Assembly: GCA_964534175.1 (NCBI GenBank)
Contig: CAZHNS010000016.1
Span: 1 to 52,337 of the forward strand
Length of the DNA: 52,337 bases
Reading direction: 5' to 3'
Origin: JAFGHJ01 sp964534175
Lineage (GTDB): Bacteria > Hydrothermota > UBA3072
The position numbers and the translations under genes were made by a program. Every line of letters starts with the position of its first letter. Position 1 is the first letter of the stretch. Below the pieces are notes generated by a model. It was not told the origin of the DNA. It saw nothing but the letters and a program-made list of their open reading frames with translations, and made no database searches. Below, in pieces: positions 1 to 8,948 of the stretch.

Positions 1-38
1 TTACCTCGCTCTTCTCGTTTCGTAAAGCCAAAGAAAAA

Positions 39-1814
39 TTGCATGAGTCCAGATACTCCCTTGGTATAATACTTCTTTTGGTCAGTATCGCGGGTGGAAC
101 ATTTTTAGTATTACATACGAATAAATATGCCTACGCGGAAACCGTCAATTTAAAAACAAGAGAACTCGAAGCGAATGAACCTATGGGTGAAGCAAAGGGC
201 ATTTTTCCGGGAAGAGTGGTCTGGGTTCACGATCCGGACGCAACTAATGAAGATTGCAATCCGGGACAATACGGACATGGATGGTTTCTTGATGAAAACA
301 ATGACCAAGCGGTAATAGACGCGATGCTGGATACAGCTGTAAAAGTCCTTTCAGGCGAAAACAATGTCGCCGATGCGTGGGACGCTTTTTTCAGGTTTAA
401 TAATTCCAACAGAGGTAAAGCCGACACCGGATACGTTGCAGACGAGATAATATTCATAAAAGTTAACAGAACAAGCTCATGGGCCGGCAATATCGAGTTT
501 CCATCTTACGACCCCGCTGACAATTACTACTATGGTACATCGGAAACATCACCCCACTTAATATTAGCCCTTTTAAGGCACTTAGTAGATAGCGTTGGTG
601 TTGCTGAAGATGACATATATATTGGTGACCCGATGAAGCATCTTTACTCACACGACTATGAACTATGGCACGGAGAATTTCCCGATGTACATTATCTCGA
701 TCATGATAGATCAGACGCGGGAAGAGAAACTGTCGAAGTAGGTGATTCTAAGATTTATTATTCCGATAGAGGCGAGATTCTTCGTACAAACACCTGGGAC
801 TATCCTCCAACTGGAGACCCTGTTTATGCGGATACATTTTACACGATTTTCGAGGACTGCGAGTATCTGATAAATGTTCCTACCTTAAAAGGGCATGTGA
901 GAGCGGGAGTTACTATGTTTGCCAAAAATCATTTCGGTTCTCACACACGAAGTGGTGCCAGCCATCTTCATATGGGGCTTGTAGATCCGGATGGAGACCC
1001 ATCCGATGGAATTCCAAGATCTGGTTATGGATTATACAGAGTTTTAGTAGATTTAATGGGATGGGAATTACTCAGAGAGAAAAACTTAATTTATTTAATG
1101 GATGCCCTGTGGTCAGCAGGTGCTGAAGTTACTCAACCCACCAAATGGTTACTCTTCCCATTCAACGACGACTGGAGTTCATCTATATTTATATCTCAGG
1201 ATAATGTAGCAATCGAATCCGTGGGATATGATTTCCTCCGAGCAGAATATACTGAGGAAAACCACCCCGGCCTTACTTACGTTCAGATGGAGGGTACGGA
1301 TGACTATTTAGAGCAGGCTGCGGATTCTGATAACTGGCCAGACGATTTTATCTACGACCCTGAAGACGACGATACTCCAATCCCAAGTCTCGGAGTACAT
1401 GAACACTGGAACAATGCCGGAAAAAGACAGTATTCGAGAAATCTCGGAACAGGCAACGGCATCGAATTGGTATCGGTTCCGGGAGAGTACATAGGTGGTA
1501 TAGAGGAAGACATAGAAACGGTGGCAAATCCGATATTACTCCAAAATTCACCCAACCCCTTCAACAATTCTACTTCTATAAAATATAATATACCTAAAAA
1601 GGCAAATGTAAAGTTAATCGTTCACAATGTTTCGGGACAAACAAGCGCAACCCTTGCGAATAAAACGCAGCTCCCGGGTACTTATTCGGTAAATTGGAAC
1701 GCAATGCTTGATAACGGAACTAAAGCACCGAACGGTGTTTACATTTACAGGTTAATAGTAACCACAGAAGATAAAGTATTCAAAGACGCAAACAAAATGC
1801 TGCTAATAAGGTAA
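39..1814 (+). CDS. Secreted DUF362-type protein with C-terminal sorting domain
   Basis: The 591-residue protein starts at a TTG, and the frame is open to the window edge, so the true start may lie upstream. A hydrophobic segment at about residues 8-25 followed by an AYAE-like site looks like a signal peptide. The middle (about 150-350) resembles DUF362 proteins: a GDPM region and 'NVPTLKGHVRAGVTMFAKNH', a motif typical of that iron-sulfur-associated family. The usual ferredoxin cysteines are not seen. The last ~85 residues start at an NSPNPFN motif and end in KMLLIR, the layout of FlgD-like / type A sorting domains that direct proteins to a T9SS-like exporter and are then removed. It lies 23 bp upstream of the trpB2 gene. 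The substrate is unknown. Family assignment is moderate; secretion by a dedicated C-terminal signal is well supported. Confidence 0.75.
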   Translation: MHESRYSLGIILLLVSIAGGTFLVLHTNKYAYAETVNLKTRELEANEPMGEAKGIFPGRVVWVHDPDATNEDCNPGQYGHGWFLDENNDQAVIDAMLDTAVKVLSGENNVADAWDAFFRFNNSNRGKADTGYVADEIIFIKVNRTSSWAGNIEFPSYDPADNYYYGTSETSPHLILALLRHLVDSVGVAEDDIYIGDPMKHLYSHDYELWHGEFPDVHYLDHDRSDAGRETVEVGDSKIYYSDRGEILRTNTWDYPPTGDPVYADTFYTIFEDCEYLINVPTLKGHVRAGVTMFAKNHFGSHTRSGASHLHMGLVDPDGDPSDGIPRSGYGLYRVLVDLMGWELLREKNLIYLMDALWSAGAEVTQPTKWLLFPFNDDWSSSIFISQDNVAIESVGYDFLRAEYTEENHPGLTYVQMEGTDDYLEQAADSDNWPDDFIYDPEDDDTPIPSLGVHEHWNNAGKRQYSRNLGTGNGIELVSVPGEYIGGIEEDIETVANPILLQNSPNPFNNSTSIKYNIPKKANVKLIVHNVSGQTSATLANKTQLPGTYSVNWNAMLDNGTKAPNGVYIYRLIVTTEDKVFKDANKMLLIR

Positions 1815-1837
1815 AGAGTAAAAATAAGGAGGTTATT

Positions 1838-3226
1838 GTGCGAATTAAATCAGTTTTAAGTGAAAGCGAGATTCCAAAACAATGGTATAACCTTGCAGCT
1901 GATTTACCAACTCCTTTGCAACCGCCACTCGGACCGGACGGGAATCCTGTTACACCCGAAATGCTCGCTCCTGTCTTCCCTATGAATTTAATCGAACAGG
2001 AAGTTAGTCAAGAAAGATGGATAGATATTCCGGAAGGAATACTGAATATTCTTTACAAATGGAGACCAACACCCCTGCATCGGGCTAAAGCGCTAGAAGA
2101 ACATCTGGGCACCCCTGCAAGAATATATTACAAAAACGAAAGCGTTTCACCTCCTGGAAGCCACAAACCAAACACCGCTGTCGCACAGGCATGGTACAAC
2201 AAGGAATTCGGAATAAAAAAACTTACAACCGAAACTGGTGCAGGACAGTGGGGAAGCGCTCTTGCTTTTGCGTGCGCGATTGTCGGGCTCGAATGTAAAG
2301 TTTACATGGTAAGAATCAGCTTCGACCAGAAACCTTACAGAAAAACCATGATGCAGACATGGGGTGCAAATTGCGTGGCAAGTCCAAGCGAAGAAACGAA
2401 AGCAGGGCGTGATATACTCGAAAAAATGCCTGACACTCCGGGAAGCCTCGGTATCGCTATAAGTGAAGCCATCGAAGAAGCGGTTTCGGATACAAAAGGC
2501 GAAACCAGATATTCTCTGGGAAGTGTATTAAACCATGTACTGCTGCATCAGACCATAATCGGACTCGAAGCAAAAAAGCAACTCGACAAAGCCGGAGAAA
2601 ATAAGGTAGATATCGTGATAGGCTGCGCCGGCGGAGGCAGCAATTTCGCAGGAACGGCTTTCCCATTTGTCAACGACAAAATACACGGAGAGGAAATAGA
2701 GATAATTCCTGTGGAACCTACTTCCTGCCCGACAATGACAAGAGCTCCCTTTGCATACGACCACGGCGATACCGCAAAGATGACCCCACTTCTACCAATG
2801 CATTCACTTGGTCATGATTTTATACCTCCTCCAATCCACGCAGGGGGCTTAAGGTATCACGGGATGGCTCCTCTTGTATCGCAAGGCATAGTCGAAGGCT
2901 TACTTACCCCAAGAGCTTTTCACCAGTTAGAATGTTACGAAGCCGCGATAACCTTTGCAAGAACCGAAGGAATAATCTGTGCGCCGGAAACGAGCCACGC
3001 TATAGCGGCAACTATCCAGGAAGCCAAGAAAGCAAAAGAAGAAGGCAAAGAAAAGGTTATTCTTTTTAATATGAGCGGTCATGGTCTTATGGATTTAACC
3101 GGCTATCAAAGTTATCTTGCCGGCAAATTAGAGGATTATCCTCTACCCGATGAGGAAATGAAAAAATCTCTTAAGGGTATAGAAGGATTACCTAAACCAA
3201 AAGAACAAAAAACAGGTAAATGGTAA
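1838..3226 (+). CDS. trpB2: Tryptophan synthase beta-like protein (TrpB2)
   Basis: This PLP-dependent lyase-fold enzyme of 462 residues is the length of the TrpB2 class and longer than classical TrpB (~400). The PLP lysine lies in GSHKPNTA (about residues 107-114), followed by the ETGAGQWG substrate loop and the phosphate-cup glycines in GCAGGGSNF. The catalysed step would be indole plus serine to tryptophan, or a related beta-replacement. The GTG start is fixed by the strong AAGGAGG six bases upstream. No trpA or other trp gene is in the window, which is usual for TrpB2, often an orphan thought to salvage indole. The N-terminal PTPLQPPLGPDG stretch is also characteristic of TrpB2. Confidence 0.93.
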   Translation: MRIKSVLSESEIPKQWYNLAADLPTPLQPPLGPDGNPVTPEMLAPVFPMNLIEQEVSQERWIDIPEGILNILYKWRPTPLHRAKALEEHLGTPARIYYKNESVSPPGSHKPNTAVAQAWYNKEFGIKKLTTETGAGQWGSALAFACAIVGLECKVYMVRISFDQKPYRKTMMQTWGANCVASPSEETKAGRDILEKMPDTPGSLGIAISEAIEEAVSDTKGETRYSLGSVLNHVLLHQTIIGLEAKKQLDKAGENKVDIVIGCAGGGSNFAGTAFPFVNDKIHGEEIEIIPVEPTSCPTMTRAPFAYDHGDTAKMTPLLPMHSLGHDFIPPPIHAGGLRYHGMAPLVSQGIVEGLLTPRAFHQLECYEAAITFARTEGIICAPETSHAIAATIQEAKKAKEEGKEKVILFNMSGHGLMDLTGYQSYLAGKLEDYPLPDEEMKKSLKGIEGLPKPKEQKTGKW

Positions 3227-3581
3227 TCACTTTTAAAATGTAAAAATTAAATATGAAAATGAAAAATGACAAATTAAGGTTCAAAAATAACAAACATTAA
3301 CCACCGAGGACACAGAGGAACAATTGTGATAAAAAGAAAAACCACAGAGAACACAGAGAAAAAAATAAATAAAAACTCTGTGCTCTCTGTGGTTAAAAAA
3401 ATTTGGGGTTGAGAGAGGTGGGCTCTGTGTGTTTTTATTCATTTTGCTTTTTGATTTTTGATATTTGATTTCCTAGAAAAAAGAGATGAGAATAATTAGA
3501 GGTTCTGCGCAAAAAAATAGAAATTTCACTGATAGTACTTCATGAGTAAGCTTGCGGCTCTCTTAACTTTTTATAACACTT
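3227..3581. repeat. Intergenic dispersed repeats with a long hairpin
   Basis: This 355-bp gap holds no convincing gene. It contains two dispersed repeat types. An ACCACAGAGAACACAGAG unit at 3341-3358 pairs with CTCTGTGCTCTCTGTGGT at 3376-3393 (17 of 18 bases), giving a hairpin with an A-rich 17-base loop, and a third related unit sits at 3300-3318. On both sides lie A- or T-rich TCAAAAATAAC / TTTTTGATTTTTGATATTTGATT sequences (3236-3292 and 3440-3472), complementary to each other. The hairpin could end the trpB2 transcript, although it lacks a clean T-run. Confidence 0.7.
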
Positions 3582-3845
3582 ATGAATCAATATGATAACG
3601 AGCGTATTTATTGTCGAAGACTTGGTCACTGGCTTACCTTTAATTACTGCCGCCGGGAGAGTGATGAATTACCATGCCGTAAAATTATGGATTGCTGGTT
3701 TGAGAAATTACCAATTGAAGAATTTTTAAAAGAAAACTATAAAGAAGAAGAAATCTCATATATTTTTAAAACTTCAAAACCAAAGCTTACATCAATAGTT
3801 GAATTAATCGAACAAGCAAAGAGAAGAAGCAATAAAACTCCTTGA
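3582..3845 (+). CDS. Small four-cysteine protein of unknown function
   Basis: The protein has 87 residues with Cys at 11, 23, 32 and 38 in the pattern C-x11-C-x8-C-x5-C, including RRLGHWLTFNYCRRE and CRKIMDCW. The spacing suggests a small metal-binding or disulfide-stabilised domain, and similar short CRxLGHxxxFxYCR proteins occur in many environmental bacteria without known function. The C-terminal half is charged and helical. No clear ribosome binding site precedes the ATG. It is followed after 50 bp by the nicotinate phosphoribosyltransferase gene. I call it real because of the cysteine motif; function is unknown. Confidence 0.6.
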   Translation: MNQYDNERIYCRRLGHWLTFNYCRRESDELPCRKIMDCWFEKLPIEEFLKENYKEEEISYIFKTSKPKLTSIVELIEQAKRRSNKTP

Positions 3846-3895
3846 CATAAAAAATTTTTTAAATAGTTTTCAAAAGAGGAGTTTAAATAAAATCT

Positions 3896-5050
3896 ATGCA
3901 AATTCACGCAAATCATAAAGAAATATTAAAAGGAAAAACCACAGATATATATTTTCACAGAACCGAAGAGATATTAAAAAAGGGGAGGAAGAATCCCCTT
4001 GTTACCGCAGAAGTGTGCGTCAAGAAATTTCCGGATAAATACAAATGGGCAATATTTACAGGATTAAGCGAATTAGCAGAATTATTCAAAGACAAAAATA
4101 TAGACATTAAAGCTCTCCCGGAAGGCAGTGTATTCTACGAAAGAGAACCGGTTCTTACAATTAAGGGTAAGTATCTGGATTTCGCAAAATTCGAAACACC
4201 GTTACTAGGTTATATATGCCAGGCTTCCGGTATATCTACAAAAGCAGCCCGATGCAAAATAGAAGCGGGAAACAGAACCGTTTTATCCTTTGGAGCAAGA
4301 AGAATGCACCCTGCTATAACTCCTGTAATAGACAGATACGCCTATATTGGGGGAGTCGACGGCGTCTCTGCCGTTTTATCGGCTGAAAAATTAAAAATAA
4401 AACCAAAAGGCACAATACCCCATGCAGTAATACTTATACTCGGCGATACAGTGAAAGCAGGAACCGCATATGATAAAACAATTTCCAAAGAAGTTCCAAG
4501 AACAATACTGGTCGATACCTTCGGCGATGAAAAGGTTGAGGCTGTTAGACTCGCCAATAAACTAAAAGATAAATTAGATGCAATAAGGATAGACACCCCC
4601 TCTTCAAGAAGAGGAGATATACGGAAAATTGTAAGAGAAACAAGAGAAGAACTAAACCAAAGAGGTTTTAAAAATGTAGGTATATTTGTTTCCGGTGGTT
4701 TAGATGAATATAGCTTAAAAGAACTTAACCCCTACTGCGTGGGATATGGAATAGGGACGAGCCTTTCGAATGCACCTACAATCAACTTTAGCCTTGATAT
4801 TATAGAAATTGAAGGTAAATTAGTAGCCAAGAAAGGGAAAGTTGCAGGGGAAAAAGAAGTATTGGAATGTAAGCGCTGCGGAAATAGAGCTATTGTTTCT
4901 TCAAAAGGCATAGAAAAAAGATGTGAATGCGGAAATAAAATGAAGGTGATAACAAAAATGATTATGAAAAAGGGAAAAGTTATAGATGCAAAAGAAGTGA
5001 ATGAAATACGAAACAGAGTTATAAAGCAATTGAGGTTTCTCGATGTATAA
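3896..5050 (+). CDS. pncB: Nicotinate phosphoribosyltransferase
   Basis: This enzyme makes nicotinate mononucleotide from nicotinate and PRPP for NAD salvage. At 384 residues it matches the short, archaeal-like type II class. Visible features are the substrate-binding LSFGARRMHPA region (about 130-140), IRIDTPSSRRGDI, VSGGLDEYSLKEL and the phosphate-binding GYGIGTSL. The C-terminal ~60 residues carry C-x2-C and C-x-C pairs (LECKRCGN, KRCECGNK), a zinc ribbon also found in the Thermoplasma-type enzyme. The ATG at 3896 follows AGGAG about 15 bases upstream. The end overlaps serS by 8 bp, so the two are probably co-transcribed. Confidence 0.92.
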   Translation: MQIHANHKEILKGKTTDIYFHRTEEILKKGRKNPLVTAEVCVKKFPDKYKWAIFTGLSELAELFKDKNIDIKALPEGSVFYEREPVLTIKGKYLDFAKFETPLLGYICQASGISTKAARCKIEAGNRTVLSFGARRMHPAITPVIDRYAYIGGVDGVSAVLSAEKLKIKPKGTIPHAVILILGDTVKAGTAYDKTISKEVPRTILVDTFGDEKVEAVRLANKLKDKLDAIRIDTPSSRRGDIRKIVRETREELNQRGFKNVGIFVSGGLDEYSLKELNPYCVGYGIGTSLSNAPTINFSLDIIEIEGKLVAKKGKVAGEKEVLECKRCGNRAIVSSKGIEKRCECGNKMKVITKMIMKKGKVIDAKEVNEIRNRVIKQLRFLDV

Positions 5051-6302
5051 CATAAAGTTTATCGAAGAGAATTTAAAAAAACTAAAAGAAAATACAAAGA
5101 AGAAAGGCGTCGATATCGATTTTAAATCTTTTGCAGAACTGAATGACAGAAGAAAAATATTACAAGCACAAGTGGACGAACTGCGGAGAGAAAGGAATGA
5201 AAAAAGCAAGAAAGTTGGGGAATTAAAGAAGAATAAACTTGATGCTTCCGAATTAATATCCGAATTAGAACTTCTTAAAGAAAAAATTAATCTAGCGGAA
5301 AAAGATTTAAAGGATATACAGCAGGCGATTGATAATTTTATTTCCTGGATACCAAACCTAATAGATGATTCAGTCAAAGCAAAACCGACTGACATAATAA
5401 AACCGACCGGTCTAAAGAAGCTACCTTTCAAGCCTTTAACACATATCGAGTTAGGTGAATCTCTTGACATTCTTGACTTTGGTTCTGCGGCAAAAATTGC
5501 AGGCAGTAATTTCAGTCTATACAAAGGTAAAGGAGCAAAATTGGAGCGGGCTTTAATAAATTTCATGCTCGATTTACATACAAAGCGGCACAGGTACACC
5601 GAAGTATTTCCGCCTTTTCTTGCAACCGAAGCTTCCATGTTCAACACAGGTCAGCTTCCAAAAATGAGAGATGACATGTATATTACGGACAAGGATGGAT
5701 TATTTTTAAATCCCACAGCCGAAGTTCCTCTAACCAATATATTATCAGAAAAAGTTTTAACCTCTGACGACCTGCCGATTAAATATTGCGGATATACGGC
5801 TTGTTTCAGGAGAGAAGCAGGTTCTTACGGCAAAGAAACAAAAGGGCTCCTTCGTGTTCACCAATTCAACAAAGTAGAACTCGTCAACTTTGTTATGCCC
5901 GAAGAGTCATACGAACAACTTGAAAAATTACTCGAGGAAGCGTTGGAGGTTTTAAAATTATTAGAACTTCCTTACAGAGTGATTTTACTTCCCTATGATG
6001 ATTTATCATTTGCTTCAGCTAAAACATACGATATCGAAATCTACGCTCCTGGTGTAGACAGGTGGCTGGAAGTCTCATCCGTTAGTAATTTTGAAGACTT
6101 TCAGGCAAAAAGAGCAAACATAAGGGTAAAAGCGGAAGGAAAAACAAAATATGTTCACACTTTAAACGGTTCTGGTGTCGCCACGCCAAGACTTATGATA
6201 TCACTGTTAGAAAATTATCAGACAAAAGAAGGAGATATAGTAATCCCCGAAGTTCTCATTCCTTACACGGATTTTGAGAAGATTGGATTAAATAGTGAGT
6301 AG
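5043..6302 (+). CDS. serS: Serine--tRNA ligase
   Basis: This class II aminoacyl-tRNA synthetase charges tRNA-Ser and tRNA-Sec. The 419 residues are the usual length. The N-terminal ~100 residues form the long antiparallel coiled coil that reads the variable arm (charged helix from DDRRKILQAQVDELRRERNE-type sequence). The catalytic core has motif 1 around HRYTEVFPPF, motif 2 at CFRREAGSYGKETKGLLRVHQF, and motif 3 in NGSGVATPRLMISLLENYQ. The N-terminus overlaps the upstream pncB gene by 8 bp. It is the last gene of this cluster and is followed by a ~500-bp intergenic stretch. Confidence 0.97.
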   Translation: MYNIKFIEENLKKLKENTKKKGVDIDFKSFAELNDRRKILQAQVDELRRERNEKSKKVGELKKNKLDASELISELELLKEKINLAEKDLKDIQQAIDNFISWIPNLIDDSVKAKPTDIIKPTGLKKLPFKPLTHIELGESLDILDFGSAAKIAGSNFSLYKGKGAKLERALINFMLDLHTKRHRYTEVFPPFLATEASMFNTGQLPKMRDDMYITDKDGLFLNPTAEVPLTNILSEKVLTSDDLPIKYCGYTACFRREAGSYGKETKGLLRVHQFNKVELVNFVMPEESYEQLEKLLEEALEVLKLLELPYRVILLPYDDLSFASAKTYDIEIYAPGVDRWLEVSSVSNFEDFQAKRANIRVKAEGKTKYVHTLNGSGVATPRLMISLLENYQTKEGDIVIPEVLIPYTDFEKIGLNSE

Positions 6303-6600
6303 AAAGTAGTTAGTAGTTATAAGAATTTTAAATTTTGAATTTTGAATTTTGAGTTAAAACAATAAATCCTCTGCGTACTCTGCGTAAACTATAGTCTCGA
6401 GTTACGCGTTTCGTGTTTCGAGTAAAAAACAATAAAAAAAATCCGTGTATATCAGTGTAAATCTTTGACTAATTCAGGGTTGTGGGTTCGGTTAACGATC
6501 TAACGTCCTAACTTCCTAACTGATAAACCGATTGTCTCACCATGTTCATGAACTTCCCAACCTAATCCAAATGCCTACTTTAAATCCGCAAAAAGATATA
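6303..6600. repeat. Intergenic dispersed repeats
   Basis: No gene is seen. The segment carries a degenerate copy of the CTCTGCGTACTCTGCGTAAAC-type repeat near 6370 and a unit at about 6387-6465 (AACTATAGTCTCGAGTTACG, then TTTCGTGTTTCGAG, then a GTGTATATCAGTGTAAATC end). The same series of elements recurs at about 8672-8755. AT-rich stop-dense filler (ATTTTGAATTTTGAATTTTGAG) precedes it. Confidence 0.65.
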
Positions 6601-6629
6601 TTGACAAAGTAATTTTTTATATATATGCT
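6601..6629 (+). promoter_or_regulatory. Promoter of the FG-GAP/UnbV gene
   Basis: TTGACA at 6601-6606 is followed after 17 bases by TATGCT at 6624-6629. The predicted start lies near 6636, leaving a ~175-base leader before the coding start at 6813. Confidence 0.6.
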
Positions 6630-6658
6630 AGCATTAACAGGAGAATGGGGAGGTAATT

Positions 6659-6688
6659 ATGAGTATGAAATTAAAGTTTGTTAATTGA
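6659..6688 (+). CDS. Putative nine-codon leader peptide
   Basis: ATG at 6659 starts a nine-codon frame, MSMKLKFVN, ending in TGA. It is preceded five bases upstream by GGGGAGG (6647-6653), as good as the ribosome sites of the real genes here. Its stop codon abuts a hairpin at 6689-6730. A leader peptide controlling the downstream secreted-protein gene is possible, but there is no clear codon bias, so it may be chance. Confidence 0.35.
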   Translation: MSMKLKFVN

Positions 6689-6764
6689 AGCCTTCTCTTC
6701 TAAATAGATAAATAGAAAAGAGGGAAGGCTAAAACATCCAGGGAACTTCTTCAGAGAAGGAGTT
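6689..6764 (+). promoter_or_regulatory. Two hairpins in the leader of the FG-GAP gene
   Basis: Hairpin 1 (6689-6730) pairs AGCCTTCTCTT with the complementary segment ending AAGGCT; the 11-bp stem has two G-U pairs. Hairpin 2 (6744-6764) pairs AACTTCTTC with GAAGGAGTT over an AGA loop; nine pairs, one G-U. Neither is followed by a T-run, so they are leader structures rather than terminators. I do not recognise a known riboswitch. Confidence 0.5.
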
Positions 6765-6812
6765 AGTGTATTAATTGGAGTTAAAAAGTTAATTGAAAAT
6801 TAAGGAGGTAAT

Positions 6813-8570
6813 ATGCACAAGATAAAAGTTCTATTAGTTTTGGTTGGGCTGATTTTTTTAGCAAACATTGGTTTTGCACAAGATTTTACTGATGTGACAG
6901 CACTATCCGGAATACAGGCTGGTGCTAGTCAAGGATTTTGTTGGGGTGATTACAACAATGATAGTCTGATAGATATATACCAAAGTTCAATAAATATGTT
7001 GTTTATCAACACGGGAGCAGATGATGCATTTTCACTTGTTTCTACATCCCCGGCGGCTACTACGGGAATCGGTTCAGTGATGGCGGACTTTACAGGGGAT
7101 GGTAATTTAGACCTGCTAACTACGCAAGGTGGCTCTTTAGCCTTGATAGTAAACACGGGGGATACGTTATCGTTTATAGATACTACATCTGGTGTACAGT
7201 TGGATTCGATTACCGTACCTAATTCTATTTGCGAGCCGGCAGTAGCAGACTTTGACCGGGATGGTAATTTGGAGATAGCCTTTACCGGTGCATATGCTGA
7301 TGCGAGCCAAACATCTTTAAGATTGGCGAAGTTAAATGTCGAAACGGGTAAATACGAGAATGTAGCAGGTATAGTGCTTGATGATACTACTCATAAATTT
7401 GAGGCGTGGAATCCGACGTGGGTAGATATTGACAATGATGGGTATCTCGACTTATTCGTGCCATCGATCAGGAGTTCTTTCCCAACATGCAAGTCTGGAT
7501 TATATTTAAACTACAATGGTGAAGGATTAGATTTCAGTGAAATCGATATTGATGGTTCAGATACAGATGTTTCGGCAATTGCATCTGTTTTGGGAGACAT
7601 TGATAATGATGGAAATATGGATTTGATTACACAGGCGTTTGGGCCCGACGGTGGTGCTTTGTATGTATTGTTAAATAATGGAGATGCCACATTTACCGAT
7701 ACTACAGCCGCATCAGGTATAACACCGAGCGATCAAATGAGAGGATTATGCTTGGGAGATTATGATAATGATGGAGATCAAGACTTACTGATAGGTGGAA
7801 ATGGCTTGGAATTGACGATATACCAGAGTCAGTTAATAGGAGGTAGTCTTACATTTACCAATGTTACAGAGACCACAATAGGTACTGGAATGACGGGGCA
7901 TCGATCTACGTTATTTATTGACTATAATTTAGACGGTTTTCTTGATGTATTTGCTTCTTACACAGGTGCTGTTAAGTTATTTAAGAATGATTTAACAGAT
8001 AATAACTGGATAGGATTTAGGTTGTCGATGACAGAAGGGAATAACAGGTCAGCCATAGGTGCACGGGTTCGAGTAGTAGCAGGTGACCTGAGCATGATAC
8101 GAGACGTACAGGGAGGTGGATATGGGGGAATGACAGGTGGAAATTTAGTAGCGCACTTCGGACTTGGTTCAGCTGAACAGGCTGATAGTGTTATTATCAA
8201 GTGGCCAGATGGCACTTCCTCGGAACTTTTGAATTACGCTGCTAATCAATATTATGATGTGTGCGATACTACTACGAGTGGTATAGAAGAAACACAAGAT
8301 TTGCCAAAAGCATTTGCTCTAACGCAAATCTCTCCAAATCCGTTCAACGAAAAAACAACAATAAGTTATGCGGTAGCGAACGAAGGCCCTGTGAAAATTG
8401 CCCTTTACGACTTGCTCGGTAGAGAAATCGCATTGCTGGTTAACGGGTTTAAGAAACCGGGAATACATACTGTAGAATTGAACGCGGCTAACCTGAGCAG
8501 TGGCATTTACTTCTGTCATATGCAAGCTGGTGAATTTGACACTTCGCAGAAGCTGCTATTGACGAAGTAA
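6813..8570 (+). CDS. Secreted FG-GAP/VCBS-repeat protein with UnbV domain and sorting signal
   Basis: The 585-residue protein begins with a signal peptide (MHKIKVLLVLVGLIFLANIGFAQ-like, cleaved after FAQ) and starts at an ATG with AAGGAGG five bases upstream. Seven or more calcium-loop motifs of the FG-GAP/VCBS type follow (DYNNDSLID, DFTGDGNLD, DFDRDGNLE, DIDNDGYLD, DIDNDGNMD, DYDNDGDQD, DYNLDGFLD), indicating a seven-bladed beta-propeller. Residues ~395-475 match the ASPIC/UnbV domain (SAIGARVRV, HFGLG, IKWPDG). The last ~80 residues are a type A sorting domain (ISPNPFNEKTTISY to KLLLTK). Expected location is cell surface or outside. It stands alone between its own promoter and a terminator. 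Role unknown, perhaps adhesion. Confidence 0.9.
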   Translation: MHKIKVLLVLVGLIFLANIGFAQDFTDVTALSGIQAGASQGFCWGDYNNDSLIDIYQSSINMLFINTGADDAFSLVSTSPAATTGIGSVMADFTGDGNLDLLTTQGGSLALIVNTGDTLSFIDTTSGVQLDSITVPNSICEPAVADFDRDGNLEIAFTGAYADASQTSLRLAKLNVETGKYENVAGIVLDDTTHKFEAWNPTWVDIDNDGYLDLFVPSIRSSFPTCKSGLYLNYNGEGLDFSEIDIDGSDTDVSAIASVLGDIDNDGNMDLITQAFGPDGGALYVLLNNGDATFTDTTAASGITPSDQMRGLCLGDYDNDGDQDLLIGGNGLELTIYQSQLIGGSLTFTNVTETTIGTGMTGHRSTLFIDYNLDGFLDVFASYTGAVKLFKNDLTDNNWIGFRLSMTEGNNRSAIGARVRVVAGDLSMIRDVQGGGYGGMTGGNLVAHFGLGSAEQADSVIIKWPDGTSSELLNYAANQYYDVCDTTTSGIEETQDLPKAFALTQISPNPFNEKTTISYAVANEGPVKIALYDLLGREIALLVNGFKKPGIHTVELNAANLSSGIYFCHMQAGEFDTSQKLLLTK

Positions 8571-8608
8571 ACAAATTCTGCGGTATAGCCTGAACTAAGG
8601 CTAAGTTT

Positions 8609-8655
8609 AACTCTGGAGTTGAAGTTTGAATACTTTAGCTCCAGAGTTTTTTATT
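8609..8655 (+). terminator. Rho-independent terminator after the FG-GAP gene
   Basis: AACTCTGGAG (8609-8618) pairs perfectly with CTCCAGAGTT (8639-8648), and the second arm runs into a T-rich tail TTTTTTATTTT. It lies 38 bp after the stop codon. Confidence 0.85.
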
Positions 8656-8948
8656 TTAAACATCCCTTGTGAACTATAGTTTCGGGTTACGTATTTCGTG
8701 TTTCGAGGAAAAAACGATAAAAAAAAGTGTGTATCTGTGTTAATCCGTGGCAATATAATAGATTCTTCGAATCTAGGTTGAGTAGTTAAATGGTAGAATA
8801 GTTGAGTGGAAAAACAAAAACTATGTGTTCTTTGCGCTCTTTGTGTGAGAATATTTTTTTTGGGTTTATGGGTGAGGTAAACAACATTATCTTTCCCTCT
8901 CTGTGAGTTTGTTTTTTCTCTGTGCTCTCTGTGGTTAAAAATCCCAGT
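8656..8948. repeat. Intergenic dispersed repeats between convergent genes
   Basis: No gene is seen. About 8672-8755 is a second copy of the element at 6387-6465 (AACTATAG, TTTCGTGTTTCGAG, AAAAAACGATAAAAAAA, GTGTATCTGTG). About 8820-8850 and 8898-8938 carry CTCTGTG-type units, the latter TTCTCTGTGCTCTCTGTGGTTAAAA as in the gap at 3376. Confidence 0.65.
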
